Source: RUG100 sp050953425 (lineage in GTDB: Bacteria > Bacillota > Clostridia > Peptostreptococcales > Anaerovoracaceae). From it: 64,000 bases of DNA. Location: contig JBMNMQ010000007.1 in NCBI GenBank assembly GCA_050953425.1, positions 496,001 through 560,000 on the forward strand, in the 5' to 3' direction. How positions within the stretch are numbered: the stretch's first letter is position 1; every line of letters begins with the position of its first letter. Made by a program: the position numbers and the translations under genes. The notes beneath the pieces were generated by a model, which was not told the DNA's origin, made no database searches, and was given only the letters and a program-made list of their open reading frames with translations. Below, one piece after another: positions 1-7,735 of the stretch.

Positions 1-133
1 TCTGCGACAGCGTCATCCTGCGGCAGTGCCGTTCTCAAGCGGCGTCATCCCGCGGCGGTGCCTTCCCGCGACAGCTTCTTTCTGCCGCACGTTCCGCGGC
101 AGTTTTTCGCGGCGGCTGACCGGCCGGCATTCG

Positions 134-889
134 CTATTCGGCCGTTTCGTCCTGTATCCTGTGCTTTTTCAGCCATGCGTAGAGCACCGCGCTGAGAATG
201 ATGATCGCGATGCTGATGACCTGCGCCTGGCGGAAGGGGCCGATCATCAGACTGTCGGTGCGCAGCCCCTCGACGAAAAAGCGCTCAATCGAATAGAGTA
301 TACCATAAAGACAGATGATCTGCCCGGTGAATCTGCGGTGTCGGTCGGCGGCGCTGAGGAGGAAGAAGAGCAGCAGGCACCAGATCGATTCGTAGAGAAA
401 CGTCGGGTGCACCTTTTCGCCCATCACGGTGATCGCCCAGGGCAGGTCGGTGGGTCCGCCGTGCGCTTCCGAATTGAAGTAGTTGCCCCAGCGCCCGATG
501 GCCTGGCCCAGCGCGATCGCCGGGGCCGCCAGATCGAGGCAGTTGAAGAAGCTGATTTTCTTGATATGGCAGACCAGCAGGGCGGCGGCGACGCCGCCGA
601 TCAGCGCGCCGTGAATCGCCAGACCGCCGGCGCGCAGGTTGAAAATCTGCAGCGGACTGCCGGCATAGAGCTCCCAGTTGAAGCCGACGTAGTAGAGGCG
701 GGCGCCGACGATGCCGCAGGGAATGGCAGCCAGGACGATGTCGAGAAGATCGTCGCGCTGCAGATGGTGGCGCGGCGCGCGCAGCATGATCACCAGCAGG
801 CCGACGGCGATGGCCGTCGCCATGAGGATGCCGTACCAGCGGACGTCGAGTCCGAAGACGGTGAAAGCAATGGGATCCGGGGTTGGCAT
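134..889 (-). CDS. lgt: Prolipoprotein diacylglyceryl transferase
   Basis: Integral membrane enzyme that moves a diacylglyceryl group from phosphatidylglycerol to the lipobox cysteine of prolipoproteins. PstS and the M28 peptidase in this window carry lipoboxes and would be substrates. The 251-residue protein has several hydrophobic segments and the family blocks HGALIGG, GRWGNYFNSEAHGG and HPTFLYES. The frame stays open upstream for 124 more codons, but the ATG at 889 has AAGGAGG about 13 bases before it and the protein then begins MPTPDPIAF, as in homologues. It is divergent from mraZ and has its own promoter. Identification is by family motifs. Lying next to the dcw operon is not its usual place. 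Confidence 0.95.
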   Translation of the reverse strand: MPTPDPIAFTVFGLDVRWYGILMATAIAVGLLVIMLRAPRHHLQRDDLLDIVLAAIPCGIVGARLYYVGFNWELYAGSPLQIFNLRAGGLAIHGALIGGVAAALLVCHIKKISFFNCLDLAAPAIALGQAIGRWGNYFNSEAHGGPTDLPWAITVMGEKVHPTFLYESIWCLLLFFLLSAADRHRRFTGQIICLYGILYSIERFFVEGLRTDSLMIGPFRQAQVISIAIIILSAVLYAWLKKHRIQDETAE

Positions 890-926
890 GGCTGGGGGCA
901 GTTCCTCCTTTCTTCGAGTCAGAGAT

Positions 927-955
927 ATTATACTCTGTCGACGTTCTTTGCACAA
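927..955 (-). promoter_or_regulatory. Sigma-A type promoter of lgt
   Basis: Read on the minus strand, a -35 TTGTGC (950-955) and a perfect -10 TATAAT (927-932) are separated by 17 bases. The -10 lies about 40 bases before the lgt start codon. The rest of the 890-1302 gap holds the MraZ-type repeats and a GC-rich leader. I could not fix a convincing promoter for mraZ. Confidence 0.75.
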
Positions 956-1090
956 TTTACGACATATTGATCTTTTCGCGAACGCAGATACAAGATGTTG
1001 CGGTTTGGGAAATTTTCTTTTTGATCTGCGCTTTCCATGTGGGGGAAACCGATCAAATTGGCCCATTTTTTCACCGTATTTTGTTGCATT

Positions 1091-1130
1091 GTGGAGGAAA
1101 GTGGAGTAAGGTGGAGATAAGTTGAAACTT
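1091..1130 (+). promoter_or_regulatory. MraZ-type operator, four 10-bp direct repeats
   Basis: GTGGAG starts at exactly 1091, 1101 and 1111, and a degenerate GTTGAA follows at 1121, so four units recur with one helical turn between them. MraZ proteins are known to bind short direct repeats of this kind upstream of their own operon (TGGGN-type in E. coli, AAAGTG-type in Mycoplasma). The array lies about 170 bases before mraZ. Autoregulation of the dcw operon is inferred from position and motif. Confidence 0.75.
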
Positions 1131-1302
1131 GAAACTCGGCGCAGAGTCGGCGGCCGGCAGGACGGAGGGTGCAGAACGGGCACCGCATCGCCTGCGCAGG
1201 GCACCGCACCGGCGGCAGCAGAAACCGTTTCGCCGGCAGCGAAAACTGCCGCAGCGGACATCGGGCCGCCGCAGGACGACCGCAGTACCGCGGAGGTTCT
1301 CC

Positions 1303-1734
1303 ATGTTTATGGGCACCTATCACAATTCCATAGACGCGAAGAACCGCATGATCATTCCCGCCAAATACCGGGATGAACTGGGACTGCGGTGCGTGATCAG
1401 CCGGGGCTTTGACCAGTGTCTCTACATCTACCCGATGGAAGCCTGGGAGGCCTTTGCGGAAAAACTGATGCAGCTGCCCAAGGCCGATGCCAGGGCGCGC
1501 AGCTTTGTCCGTCACTGCCTGGGCAATTCCGAGGAATGTGAGATCGACCGTCAGGGCCGGGTAACGATTCCGGCCCCGCTGCGGGACTACGGACATCTCG
1601 AGAAGGAGCTGGTGACGATCGGCAACGGCGAAAAGATCGAGATCTGGAGCCGTTCCGAATGGGACAGCCAGCAGGAACAGACCGCGCTGTCCGGCAGCGA
1701 AATCGCGCAGGGCATGGAGAACTATGGAATTTAA
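1303..1734 (+). CDS. mraZ: Transcriptional regulator MraZ
   Basis: First gene of the dcw operon. MraZ is a DNA-binding protein built from two AbrB-like SpoVT repeats and controls its own operon. The 143-residue protein opens MFMGTYHNSIDAKNRMIIPA and has the second repeat around ECEIDRQGRVTIPAPLR. The start at 1303 follows GGAGG at 1292-1296. The frame is open further upstream, but that part is arginine-rich and unlike the family. It overlaps rsmH by 11 bases, so translation is probably coupled. The four-unit GTGGAG array upstream is its likely binding site. Confidence 0.95.
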   Translation: MFMGTYHNSIDAKNRMIIPAKYRDELGLRCVISRGFDQCLYIYPMEAWEAFAEKLMQLPKADARARSFVRHCLGNSEECEIDRQGRVTIPAPLRDYGHLEKELVTIGNGEKIEIWSRSEWDSQQEQTALSGSEIAQGMENYGI

Positions 1735-2680
1735 GCACACCTCCGTGCTGCGTCGTGAATGTGTGGAGTATTTGCGCATCCGCACCGACGGCATTTATGC
1801 CGACGGAACTCTCGGCGGCGGCGGCCATGCGGCGGCTGTCTGCGAAAAGCTGGGGCCGCAGGGTCTGCTGCTCGGCATCGACCGCGACAGCGACGCGCTG
1901 CGGGCGGCGTCCGCCAGACTGGCGGAGGTATCGTGCCAAACCCGTTTGGTGCAGGACAATTACGCCAATATCAAGGCGATCCTCGCCGCGGAAGGCATCG
2001 CAGCCCTCGACGGAGCACTGCTCGATCTGGGCGTTTCCTCGTTTCAGCTTGACAACAGCGAACGCGGTTTTTCCTATATGCAGGACGCGCCGCTGGATAT
2101 GAGAATGGACCGGCGGGCTTCCTTAACCGCCGCTGACGTGGTCAACGGCTACAGTGAGAAGGAACTCGCCGCGCTGATAAAAAAATACGGCGAAGAGCGC
2201 TGGGCGGCGCGGATTGCAAAATTCATCGCCGCGGCACGGAAGGACGCGCCGATCACCCGAACCGGACGGCTCGTGGAGATCATCAAGGCGGCTATTCCGG
2301 CGTCGGCGAGGAGAGACGGCCCGCATCCGGCCAAGCGCACTTTTCAGGCCATTCGCATCGAAGTGAACGATGAGCTGGGCGGTCTGACCCGGGCTCTGGA
2401 AGAATTCCTCGATGTGCTCGCGCCGGGCGGCAGACTCTGTGTGATCACCTTCCATTCGCTGGAAGACCGGATCGTCAAGAACTGCTTCCGCGACCGAGCA
2501 GACCCGTGCACCTGTCCGCCCGATTTCCCGGTGTGTGTATGCGGCAGGAAAGCCGACGTCAGGCGAGTGACCAAAAAGCCCGTCTATCCCGACGACAGGG
2601 AGGTGGCGGCCAATCCGCGGGCGCGCAGCGCCAAGCTGCGGGTCGCGGAGAAATTGGACGAGAAAGGGAAGGAAAGATGA
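1724..2680 (+). CDS. rsmH: 16S rRNA (cytosine-1402-N4)-methyltransferase
   Basis: RsmH (MraW) N4-methylates C1402 in the decoding centre of 16S rRNA using S-adenosylmethionine. The SAM-binding loop DGTLGGGGHA is at residues 27-36. Other family blocks are LLDLGVSSFQLDN, FQAIRIEVNDEL and VITFHSLEDRIVK, and the cysteine-rich CTCPPDFPVCVCG follows near the C-terminus. The 318-residue length is normal. It begins inside mraZ and ends in an ATGA overlap with ftsL, which fits one translationally coupled operon. Confidence 0.96.
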   Translation: MEFKHTSVLRRECVEYLRIRTDGIYADGTLGGGGHAAAVCEKLGPQGLLLGIDRDSDALRAASARLAEVSCQTRLVQDNYANIKAILAAEGIAALDGALLDLGVSSFQLDNSERGFSYMQDAPLDMRMDRRASLTAADVVNGYSEKELAALIKKYGEERWAARIAKFIAAARKDAPITRTGRLVEIIKAAIPASARRDGPHPAKRTFQAIRIEVNDELGGLTRALEEFLDVLAPGGRLCVITFHSLEDRIVKNCFRDRADPCTCPPDFPVCVCGRKADVRRVTKKPVYPDDREVAANPRARSAKLRVAEKLDEKGKER

Positions 2681-3120
2681 ACACTGCGCAGAGAACTTAT
2701 CGCGAAAGGGACAGACGACGCCGTCAGGGCGTGCGCGTCCGCGTGCGTGTTCGTCACACCGTGCCCGCCGGCAGTTTCCTGCGGGTGACCGCGCAGGATC
2801 AGAAAAATCTGATCGTGCTGATGCTGCTGGTCGGTCTTCTCTGCATCGGTTTTATCATCGCCGGCGCTTATGCCGCCAATCTCAATTACACCAACAACCA
2901 GCTGCGGGAAAGCAACACCGCCCTGCAGGGCGAAGTGGAGAGTCTGCAGATTGAAATCAAGAGCAGCAGCAACATCGCCAACATCGAAAAGACGGCCCGC
3001 ACCAGACTCGGCATGGTCTATCCGGACGGCGATGCGCTGGTTGTGCTGTCGGAAGCGGACAAGCCGGGCAGTAATTTTGCGGCCAATCTCAGGAGGAGTG
3101 CTCTCGAGCAGCCGCGCTGA
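2677..3120 (+). CDS. ftsL: Cell division protein FtsL
   Basis: Small bitopic divisome protein that forms a complex with DivIB and DivIC in Gram-positive bacteria and helps activate septal wall synthesis. The 147-residue product has a very arginine-rich cytoplasmic N-terminus, one membrane span around LIVLMLLVGLLCIGFIIAG and an external coiled coil that ends in TARTRLGMVYP, the usual FtsL tail. FtsL sequences diverge widely, so the call rests on this topology and on its place between rsmH and the division PBP. The ATG overlaps the rsmH stop codon. Confidence 0.88.
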   Translation: MNTAQRTYRERDRRRRQGVRVRVRVRHTVPAGSFLRVTAQDQKNLIVLMLLVGLLCIGFIIAGAYAANLNYTNNQLRESNTALQGEVESLQIEIKSSSNIANIEKTARTRLGMVYPDGDALVVLSEADKPGSNFAANLRRSALEQPR

Positions 3121-3154
3121 ACTTGCTGTGAAATAATTTCATATAGAGGAACGG

Positions 3155-3194
3155 GTCAGACAACTGAATTATGGACCAGTTGAGGTTGTCTGAC
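3155..3194 (+). promoter_or_regulatory. Inverted repeat between ftsL and pbpB
   Basis: GTCAGACAAC (3155-3164) and its exact complement GTTGTCTGAC (3185-3194) enclose a 20-base loop that can pair further through ACTG/CAGT. A short pyrimidine stretch TCTTTCTG follows. It could be a weak terminator, an attenuator or an mRNA processing site inside the dcw operon. Its role cannot be decided from sequence. Confidence 0.5.
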
Positions 3195-3244
3195 TCTTTC
3201 TGTCTGCCGCCGAAAACAGCCGGCGGCGCGAACGGGAGAACACT

Positions 3245-5029
3245 GTGCGCAATACATCGGTATCGATTACCAATAAAAAACGTCTGATCATCGCTTTCGT
3301 GATCCTCTGCATCCTGATCCTGGCGCTCTGCATCAAGGTCGGCTACGTTCAGATTGTCCAGGGCGACAGCTACAAGAAAAAGGCGGTGGCGCAGCAGACC
3401 AAGGACGAAGTCGTCAAGGCCAGGCGCGGCGACATCACCGACCGCAGCGGCGAGGAGCTGGCGGTCAGCACGATCAAGTACGCGGTCTGGGTGCGGCCCT
3501 CCGAGGTTCGCCAGTACAAGAGCGACGACAAGAACGAGGCCGCGGTCCGGCAGACCGCCGAAAAGCTGGCGCAGATTCTCGATCTCGACAGCGCCGAGCT
3601 GGAAAAGAAGATCCGCAGCGGCAGCGGTTCGCTCAAGATCGCCAAGGACCAGGATCTCGACGTCGCCGAAAAAATCCGCAAGGCCGGACTCACCGGCGTC
3701 ACGACGACGGAGGAGACCCGGCGCTACTATCCGCTGGGCAATTTCGCTTCTCAGCTGCTCGGCAACGTCACCGACGACAACAACGGTCTCGCCGGTCTGG
3801 AGCTCTATTACAATCACCAGCTCAAGGGCGTTTCCGGACGCTGGATCCGCAAGAAGGACGTCTCCGGCAATTCCCTGCTCAACGGCAATGAAGAATACTA
3901 TGCGGCCAAAAACGGCGCCGCGCTGCAGCTGACCATCGACGAGGTGATTCAGGAATACGCCGAGGAAGCGATCGCCAAGACGCGCAAGAGCGTCCACGCC
4001 AAGCGCGTCAGCTGCCTGGTCATGAACCCCGAGACCGGAGAGGTGCTGGCGATGGCCAGCACGCCGGGCTACGATCCCAATAACGCCCGGGAGCCGCGGG
4101 CCGCGGACAAGGAACGCTTTTCCCGCATGAGCTCCGGCAAGCAGCTCGATTACCTCAACGAAATCTGGCGCAACCCGATGATCTGCGACACCTACGAACC
4201 GGGTTCGACCTTCAAGCTTTTGACCACCGCGATGGCGCTCGAGGAAAACAAGGTCAGCGACGACGAATACTTTGAGTGCGGCGGCGGACTGAACGTCAAC
4301 GGCACCTTCATCAAGTGCTGGATCAATCCCGGCTCGCACGGCACCGAAACCCTCAAGCAGGCGGTCGGCAATTCCTGCAACCCGGTCTTCATGCGTCTGG
4401 CGCAGCGAGTCGGCAAGAAGAAGTTCTATGAATACCTCGACACGTTCGGCATCACTTCCACCACCGGCATCGATTATCCGGGCGAGGCGTCCGCGCAGAT
4501 CCAGGATCAGAAGGACGTCGGCCGCATCGAACTCTCGACGATGGGCTTCGGCCAGGGCATCGCGGTCACGCCGATTCAGCTGATGACGGCGATCAACAGC
4601 TTTGCCAACGACGGCATGATGGTGCAGCCGCATCTGGTCAAGAAGATGCGCGGCAGCGACGGCAGAACGAAGACCATCAAAACCAAGAAAATACGTCAGA
4701 CGGTTTCCGAAGAAACGGCCGACAAGATCCTTGAATATATGGAATACGTCGTCGAAAAGGGCGGCGGCAAGAAGGCGAAGATCAAGGGATGGCGCATCGG
4801 CGGCAAGACCGGCACGGCGGAAAAGAAGACCGAGGGCAGCAGTACCTACGATGCCCGCATCGCCAGCTTTGCCGGCGTGGCACCGGTCGACGATCCGAAG
4901 ATCTCGATCCTGTACATCATCGATGAACCGGCCGGCGAAGTGTTCGGCGGCGATGTGGCTGCGCCGGGCGCGAAATCGGTGCTGCAGAAGACGCTGCAGT
5001 ATATGCAAGTGAAGGAAACGGACCAATGA
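3245..5029 (+). CDS. pbpB: Division-specific penicillin-binding protein 2 (FtsI/PBP2B type)
   Basis: Class B transpeptidase that cross-links septal peptidoglycan with the SEDS polymerase FtsW. A single N-terminal membrane anchor (about residues 14-34) precedes the dimerisation domain. The transpeptidase domain has the active-site STFK (Ser321, Lys324), SCN at 377-379 and KTGT from 521. At 594 residues it has no C-terminal PASTA repeats, unlike SpoVD/PBP2x relatives. The start is GTG at 3245 after a GGGAG sequence. It ends in an ATGA overlap with murF. A 124-base gap containing an inverted repeat separates it from ftsL. Confidence 0.95.
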   Translation: MRNTSVSITNKKRLIIAFVILCILILALCIKVGYVQIVQGDSYKKKAVAQQTKDEVVKARRGDITDRSGEELAVSTIKYAVWVRPSEVRQYKSDDKNEAAVRQTAEKLAQILDLDSAELEKKIRSGSGSLKIAKDQDLDVAEKIRKAGLTGVTTTEETRRYYPLGNFASQLLGNVTDDNNGLAGLELYYNHQLKGVSGRWIRKKDVSGNSLLNGNEEYYAAKNGAALQLTIDEVIQEYAEEAIAKTRKSVHAKRVSCLVMNPETGEVLAMASTPGYDPNNAREPRAADKERFSRMSSGKQLDYLNEIWRNPMICDTYEPGSTFKLLTTAMALEENKVSDDEYFECGGGLNVNGTFIKCWINPGSHGTETLKQAVGNSCNPVFMRLAQRVGKKKFYEYLDTFGITSTTGIDYPGEASAQIQDQKDVGRIELSTMGFGQGIAVTPIQLMTAINSFANDGMMVQPHLVKKMRGSDGRTKTIKTKKIRQTVSEETADKILEYMEYVVEKGGGKKAKIKGWRIGGKTGTAEKKTEGSSTYDARIASFAGVAPVDDPKISILYIIDEPAGEVFGGDVAAPGAKSVLQKTLQYMQVKETDQ

Positions 5030-6690
5030 AGACATTGACGATGACTGAGATTGCGGCGGCGACGAACGGACGGCTGCTGTGCGGCGAGGCGGCCCGGCCG
5101 GTGCAGGCAGTGGTGCGTGATTCGCGGGAAGCGGCACCGCAGACGCTCTTTGTCGCTCTCCGCGGCGCCCGCCTCGACGGCCACCGCTTTCTCCCCGAAG
5201 TGCTGGCGCGCGGCTGCCGGACACTGCTGATCTCGCAGCCCGAGGCGCTCGAGGAGGCGCTGGCGCAGCGACGGGATGACGTCGGCGCGGAAGCGACCGG
5301 CGCGGAAACGGTCAGCGCCGTGCTCGTCGAGGATACGACACGGGCGCTGCAGGATCTCGCTTCCTGGTATCTGCGCCGCCTCGGCGCGCGGGTCATCGGC
5401 GTCACCGGCAGCACCGGCAAGACCAGCACCAAGGATATGACCGGCTGCGTCTGCGCATCGCGCTACCGCACCGGCTGCACGCAGGGCAACTACAACAACG
5501 AGATCGGCCTGCCGCTGACCATCCTCGGCTTTGACGAGGATACCGAGGTGGCGGTGCTGGAAATGGGCATGGATCACTTTGGCGAGATCGCCCGGCTGGC
5601 GGAAATCGCCCGGCCGCAGATCGGCATCATCACCAACATCGGCGTCTCCCATCTGGAAAACCTCGGCAGCCGCGAGGGCATCCTTCGGGCGAAGATGGAG
5701 ATCACCAGCGGCTTCGGCGCCGATCACACGCTGCTGATCAGCACCGGCGAGGATCTGCTGCGGCGCGAGCGCGTCAGCGGCCCCTACCGGCTGCTCACCA
5801 CCGGCACCGAGGCGGACGACGATTACGTCATCTCCGACTGCGCCGCGCACGGCAACGGGCTGCGCTTTACCCTGACCCACGGCGCCGAGCGGCAGGTCTT
5901 CCGGCTGCCGGTGCCGGGCCGCCACAACGCCCGCAATGCCGCTCTGGCCGCGGCGGCCGGCGAACTGCTGGGCATCCCGCTGGCGCAGGCGGCCGACGCG
6001 CTGGCCGGGCTGCAGCTGACGGCGGGACGGCTGACTGTGCATCGCGGCGCCCGCGGCTGCGTCATCGACGACACCTACAATGCCAGTCCGGATTCGGTCC
6101 GGGGTGCACTCGAGGTGCTGGCCGCACAGGCGGAGACGCCGCGCATCGCGATTCTCGGCGACATGCTGGAACTGGGCGGCGACACCCGCCGCTGGCATCG
6201 GCAGATGGGAGAAGCCGCCGCGGCGCTGGGCATCGACCGCGTCATCGCTGTCGGCGAGCGGGCCGCCGACCTCGCTGCCGGCGCCGGCGCGCGGGCCTGC
6301 CGCCTGGAGACGACGGAGGAGTGCCTGCGGCAGCTGCCGCAGCTGGTGCCGAACGGTGCCGCGGTGCTGGTCAAGGGTTCGCGGGCCATGCATATGGAAA
6401 CCATCGTCGCCGCACTGCGGGCCCGGGAGGAGAGCGGCGGAGAAGACGGCGCGGCGGGAAATGAGAACGACGCGGCCGGGCGGAAAGACGGCGCGGCGGG
6501 AAACGAGAACGACGTGGCTGAACAGAAAGACGGCGCGGCGGGAAATGAGAACGACGCGGCCGGGCGGAAAGACGGCGCGGCGGGAAATGTAAACGACGCG
6601 GCCGGGCGGAAAGACGGCGGCGCAGGAAAGAAAGACAGCGCATCAGCGCGGATGAAAGGGAAAGAGGACGGAGACAGATGTGGAAGATGA
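5026..6690 (+). CDS. murF: UDP-MurNAc-tripeptide-D-Ala-D-Ala ligase
   Basis: Cytoplasmic ATP-dependent ligase that adds D-Ala-D-Ala to the UDP-MurNAc tripeptide. It shows the Mur-ligase P-loop TGSTGKTSTKD, the GNYNNEIGLPLT segment, EMGMDHFGEI and ITNIGVSHLENL. The 554-residue length exceeds the usual 450 or so because of an 80-residue C-terminal tail made of four 14-residue units (consensus DGAAGNENDAAGRK). The tail is charged, low in complexity and encoded by a 42-bp tandem repeat. It probably lies outside the catalytic fold. The gene overlaps pbpB by four bases and mraY by thirteen. Confidence 0.94.
   Translation: MKTLTMTEIAAATNGRLLCGEAARPVQAVVRDSREAAPQTLFVALRGARLDGHRFLPEVLARGCRTLLISQPEALEEALAQRRDDVGAEATGAETVSAVLVEDTTRALQDLASWYLRRLGARVIGVTGSTGKTSTKDMTGCVCASRYRTGCTQGNYNNEIGLPLTILGFDEDTEVAVLEMGMDHFGEIARLAEIARPQIGIITNIGVSHLENLGSREGILRAKMEITSGFGADHTLLISTGEDLLRRERVSGPYRLLTTGTEADDDYVISDCAAHGNGLRFTLTHGAERQVFRLPVPGRHNARNAALAAAAGELLGIPLAQAADALAGLQLTAGRLTVHRGARGCVIDDTYNASPDSVRGALEVLAAQAETPRIAILGDMLELGGDTRRWHRQMGEAAAALGIDRVIAVGERAADLAAGAGARACRLETTEECLRQLPQLVPNGAAVLVKGSRAMHMETIVAALRAREESGGEDGAAGNENDAAGRKDGAAGNENDVAEQKDGAAGNENDAAGRKDGAAGNVNDAAGRKDGGAGKKDSASARMKGKEDGDRCGR
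6445..6630 (+). repeat. 42-bp tandem repeat inside the 3' end of murF
   Basis: Units begin at 6445, 6487, 6529 and 6571, with a partial fifth at 6613. Forty-two bases is fourteen codons, so the reading frame is kept and copy-number change would only alter the length of the MurF tail. The third copy has drifted the most (DVAEQK in place of DAAGRK). Confidence 0.95.
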
Positions 6691-7664
6691 TGATCATACC
6701 GGCGCTGATCGCCTTTGCTCTGACGGTGGTGCTGACCCGGCTGCTGATTCCGGTGCTGCGGCGCCTGGCCGGGCAGAACATCCGCGAGGAGGGGCCGCAG
6801 GCGCACCAGGCCAAGGCGGGAACGCCGTCGATGGGCGGCATCGCGATGCTGGCGGCCGTTGTCGCCGCCTATGTCATCGGCAGTCTGCTGCTGCCCGATA
6901 CGGCAGAGCCGCCCCTGCGGTTTCACCGCGAAACCCCGGTGCTGCTGGGAGCTTTTCTGCTCTTCGGTCTGATCGGCTACTGGGACGATCACCTCAAGGT
7001 GATCAAGAAACAGAACGAAGGACTCAAGGCCTGGCAGAAGTTCGGCCTGCAGTTCGTTGTCGCGGTGCTGATCGCGGTCTACATGGGCTGCTTTACCGCG
7101 GACGGCACGCATGTCTATCTGCCGTTTGCCGGCTTTGACACGGACTTCGGCTTCTGGTACTATCCGTTTATCATCTTCACCATCCTGGCGATGGTCAACG
7201 CCGTCAATCTGACCGACGGACTCGACGGACTGGCGGCGGGCACGACGGCGATCGTCTCGCTGTTCCTGCTTTGGCTCGCCTGCACGCTGCGGGCCGCGGC
7301 ACCGGCGCTGTCGACGGCGGTTCTGCTGGGCGCCTGCCTCGGCTTTCTGGTCTGGAATCACCATCCGGCCAGAGTATTTATGGGAGATACCGGCTCGCTG
7401 GCGCTGGGCGGCCTGATCACCGCCGCCGCGATCGTCATGAAGATGGAACTGCTGCTGCCCATTGTCGGCATCATCTATGTCCTGGAGGTTCTCTCGGTCT
7501 GCCTGCAGGTCGCCTGGTTCAAGGCGACGCACGGCCGGCGGCTGTTCAGGATGACGCCGCTGCACCATCACTTTGAACTCTCCGGCATGAAGGAGACGCA
7601 CGTCGTGGTGCTGTTCTGGTCCATTACTGCGGCCGCCTGCCTCGCCGGCGTGCTGGCCGTATAG
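6678..7664 (+). CDS. mraY: Phospho-MurNAc-pentapeptide transferase
   Basis: Polytopic membrane enzyme that transfers phospho-MurNAc-pentapeptide to undecaprenyl phosphate to form lipid I. Family blocks seen are the cytoplasmic GTPSMGGIAML, the catalytic aspartate loop YWDDHLKV, NLTDGLDGLA near residue 175, FMGDTGSLALG and the histidine loop TPLHHHFE. The 328-residue length and about ten hydrophobic segments are normal. It starts thirteen bases inside murF. Confidence 0.96.
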   Translation: MWKMMIIPALIAFALTVVLTRLLIPVLRRLAGQNIREEGPQAHQAKAGTPSMGGIAMLAAVVAAYVIGSLLLPDTAEPPLRFHRETPVLLGAFLLFGLIGYWDDHLKVIKKQNEGLKAWQKFGLQFVVAVLIAVYMGCFTADGTHVYLPFAGFDTDFGFWYYPFIIFTILAMVNAVNLTDGLDGLAAGTTAIVSLFLLWLACTLRAAAPALSTAVLLGACLGFLVWNHHPARVFMGDTGSLALGGLITAAAIVMKMELLLPIVGIIYVLEVLSVCLQVAWFKATHGRRLFRMTPLHHHFELSGMKETHVVVLFWSITAAACLAGVLAV

Positions 7665-7735
7665 AGTGCGCGCCCGCCGGCAGCAGGGAGGAAGCAGGAA
7701 GAGAGTGTGCACCCGGACGAAAAAAGGAGGAAAAC

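Noticed and set aside
3089..5224. 711-residue open frame on the minus strand
   Set aside because: It is antisense to pbpB, has no family motifs and is explained by high GC content; several other long minus-strand frames opposite real genes were dropped for the same reason.
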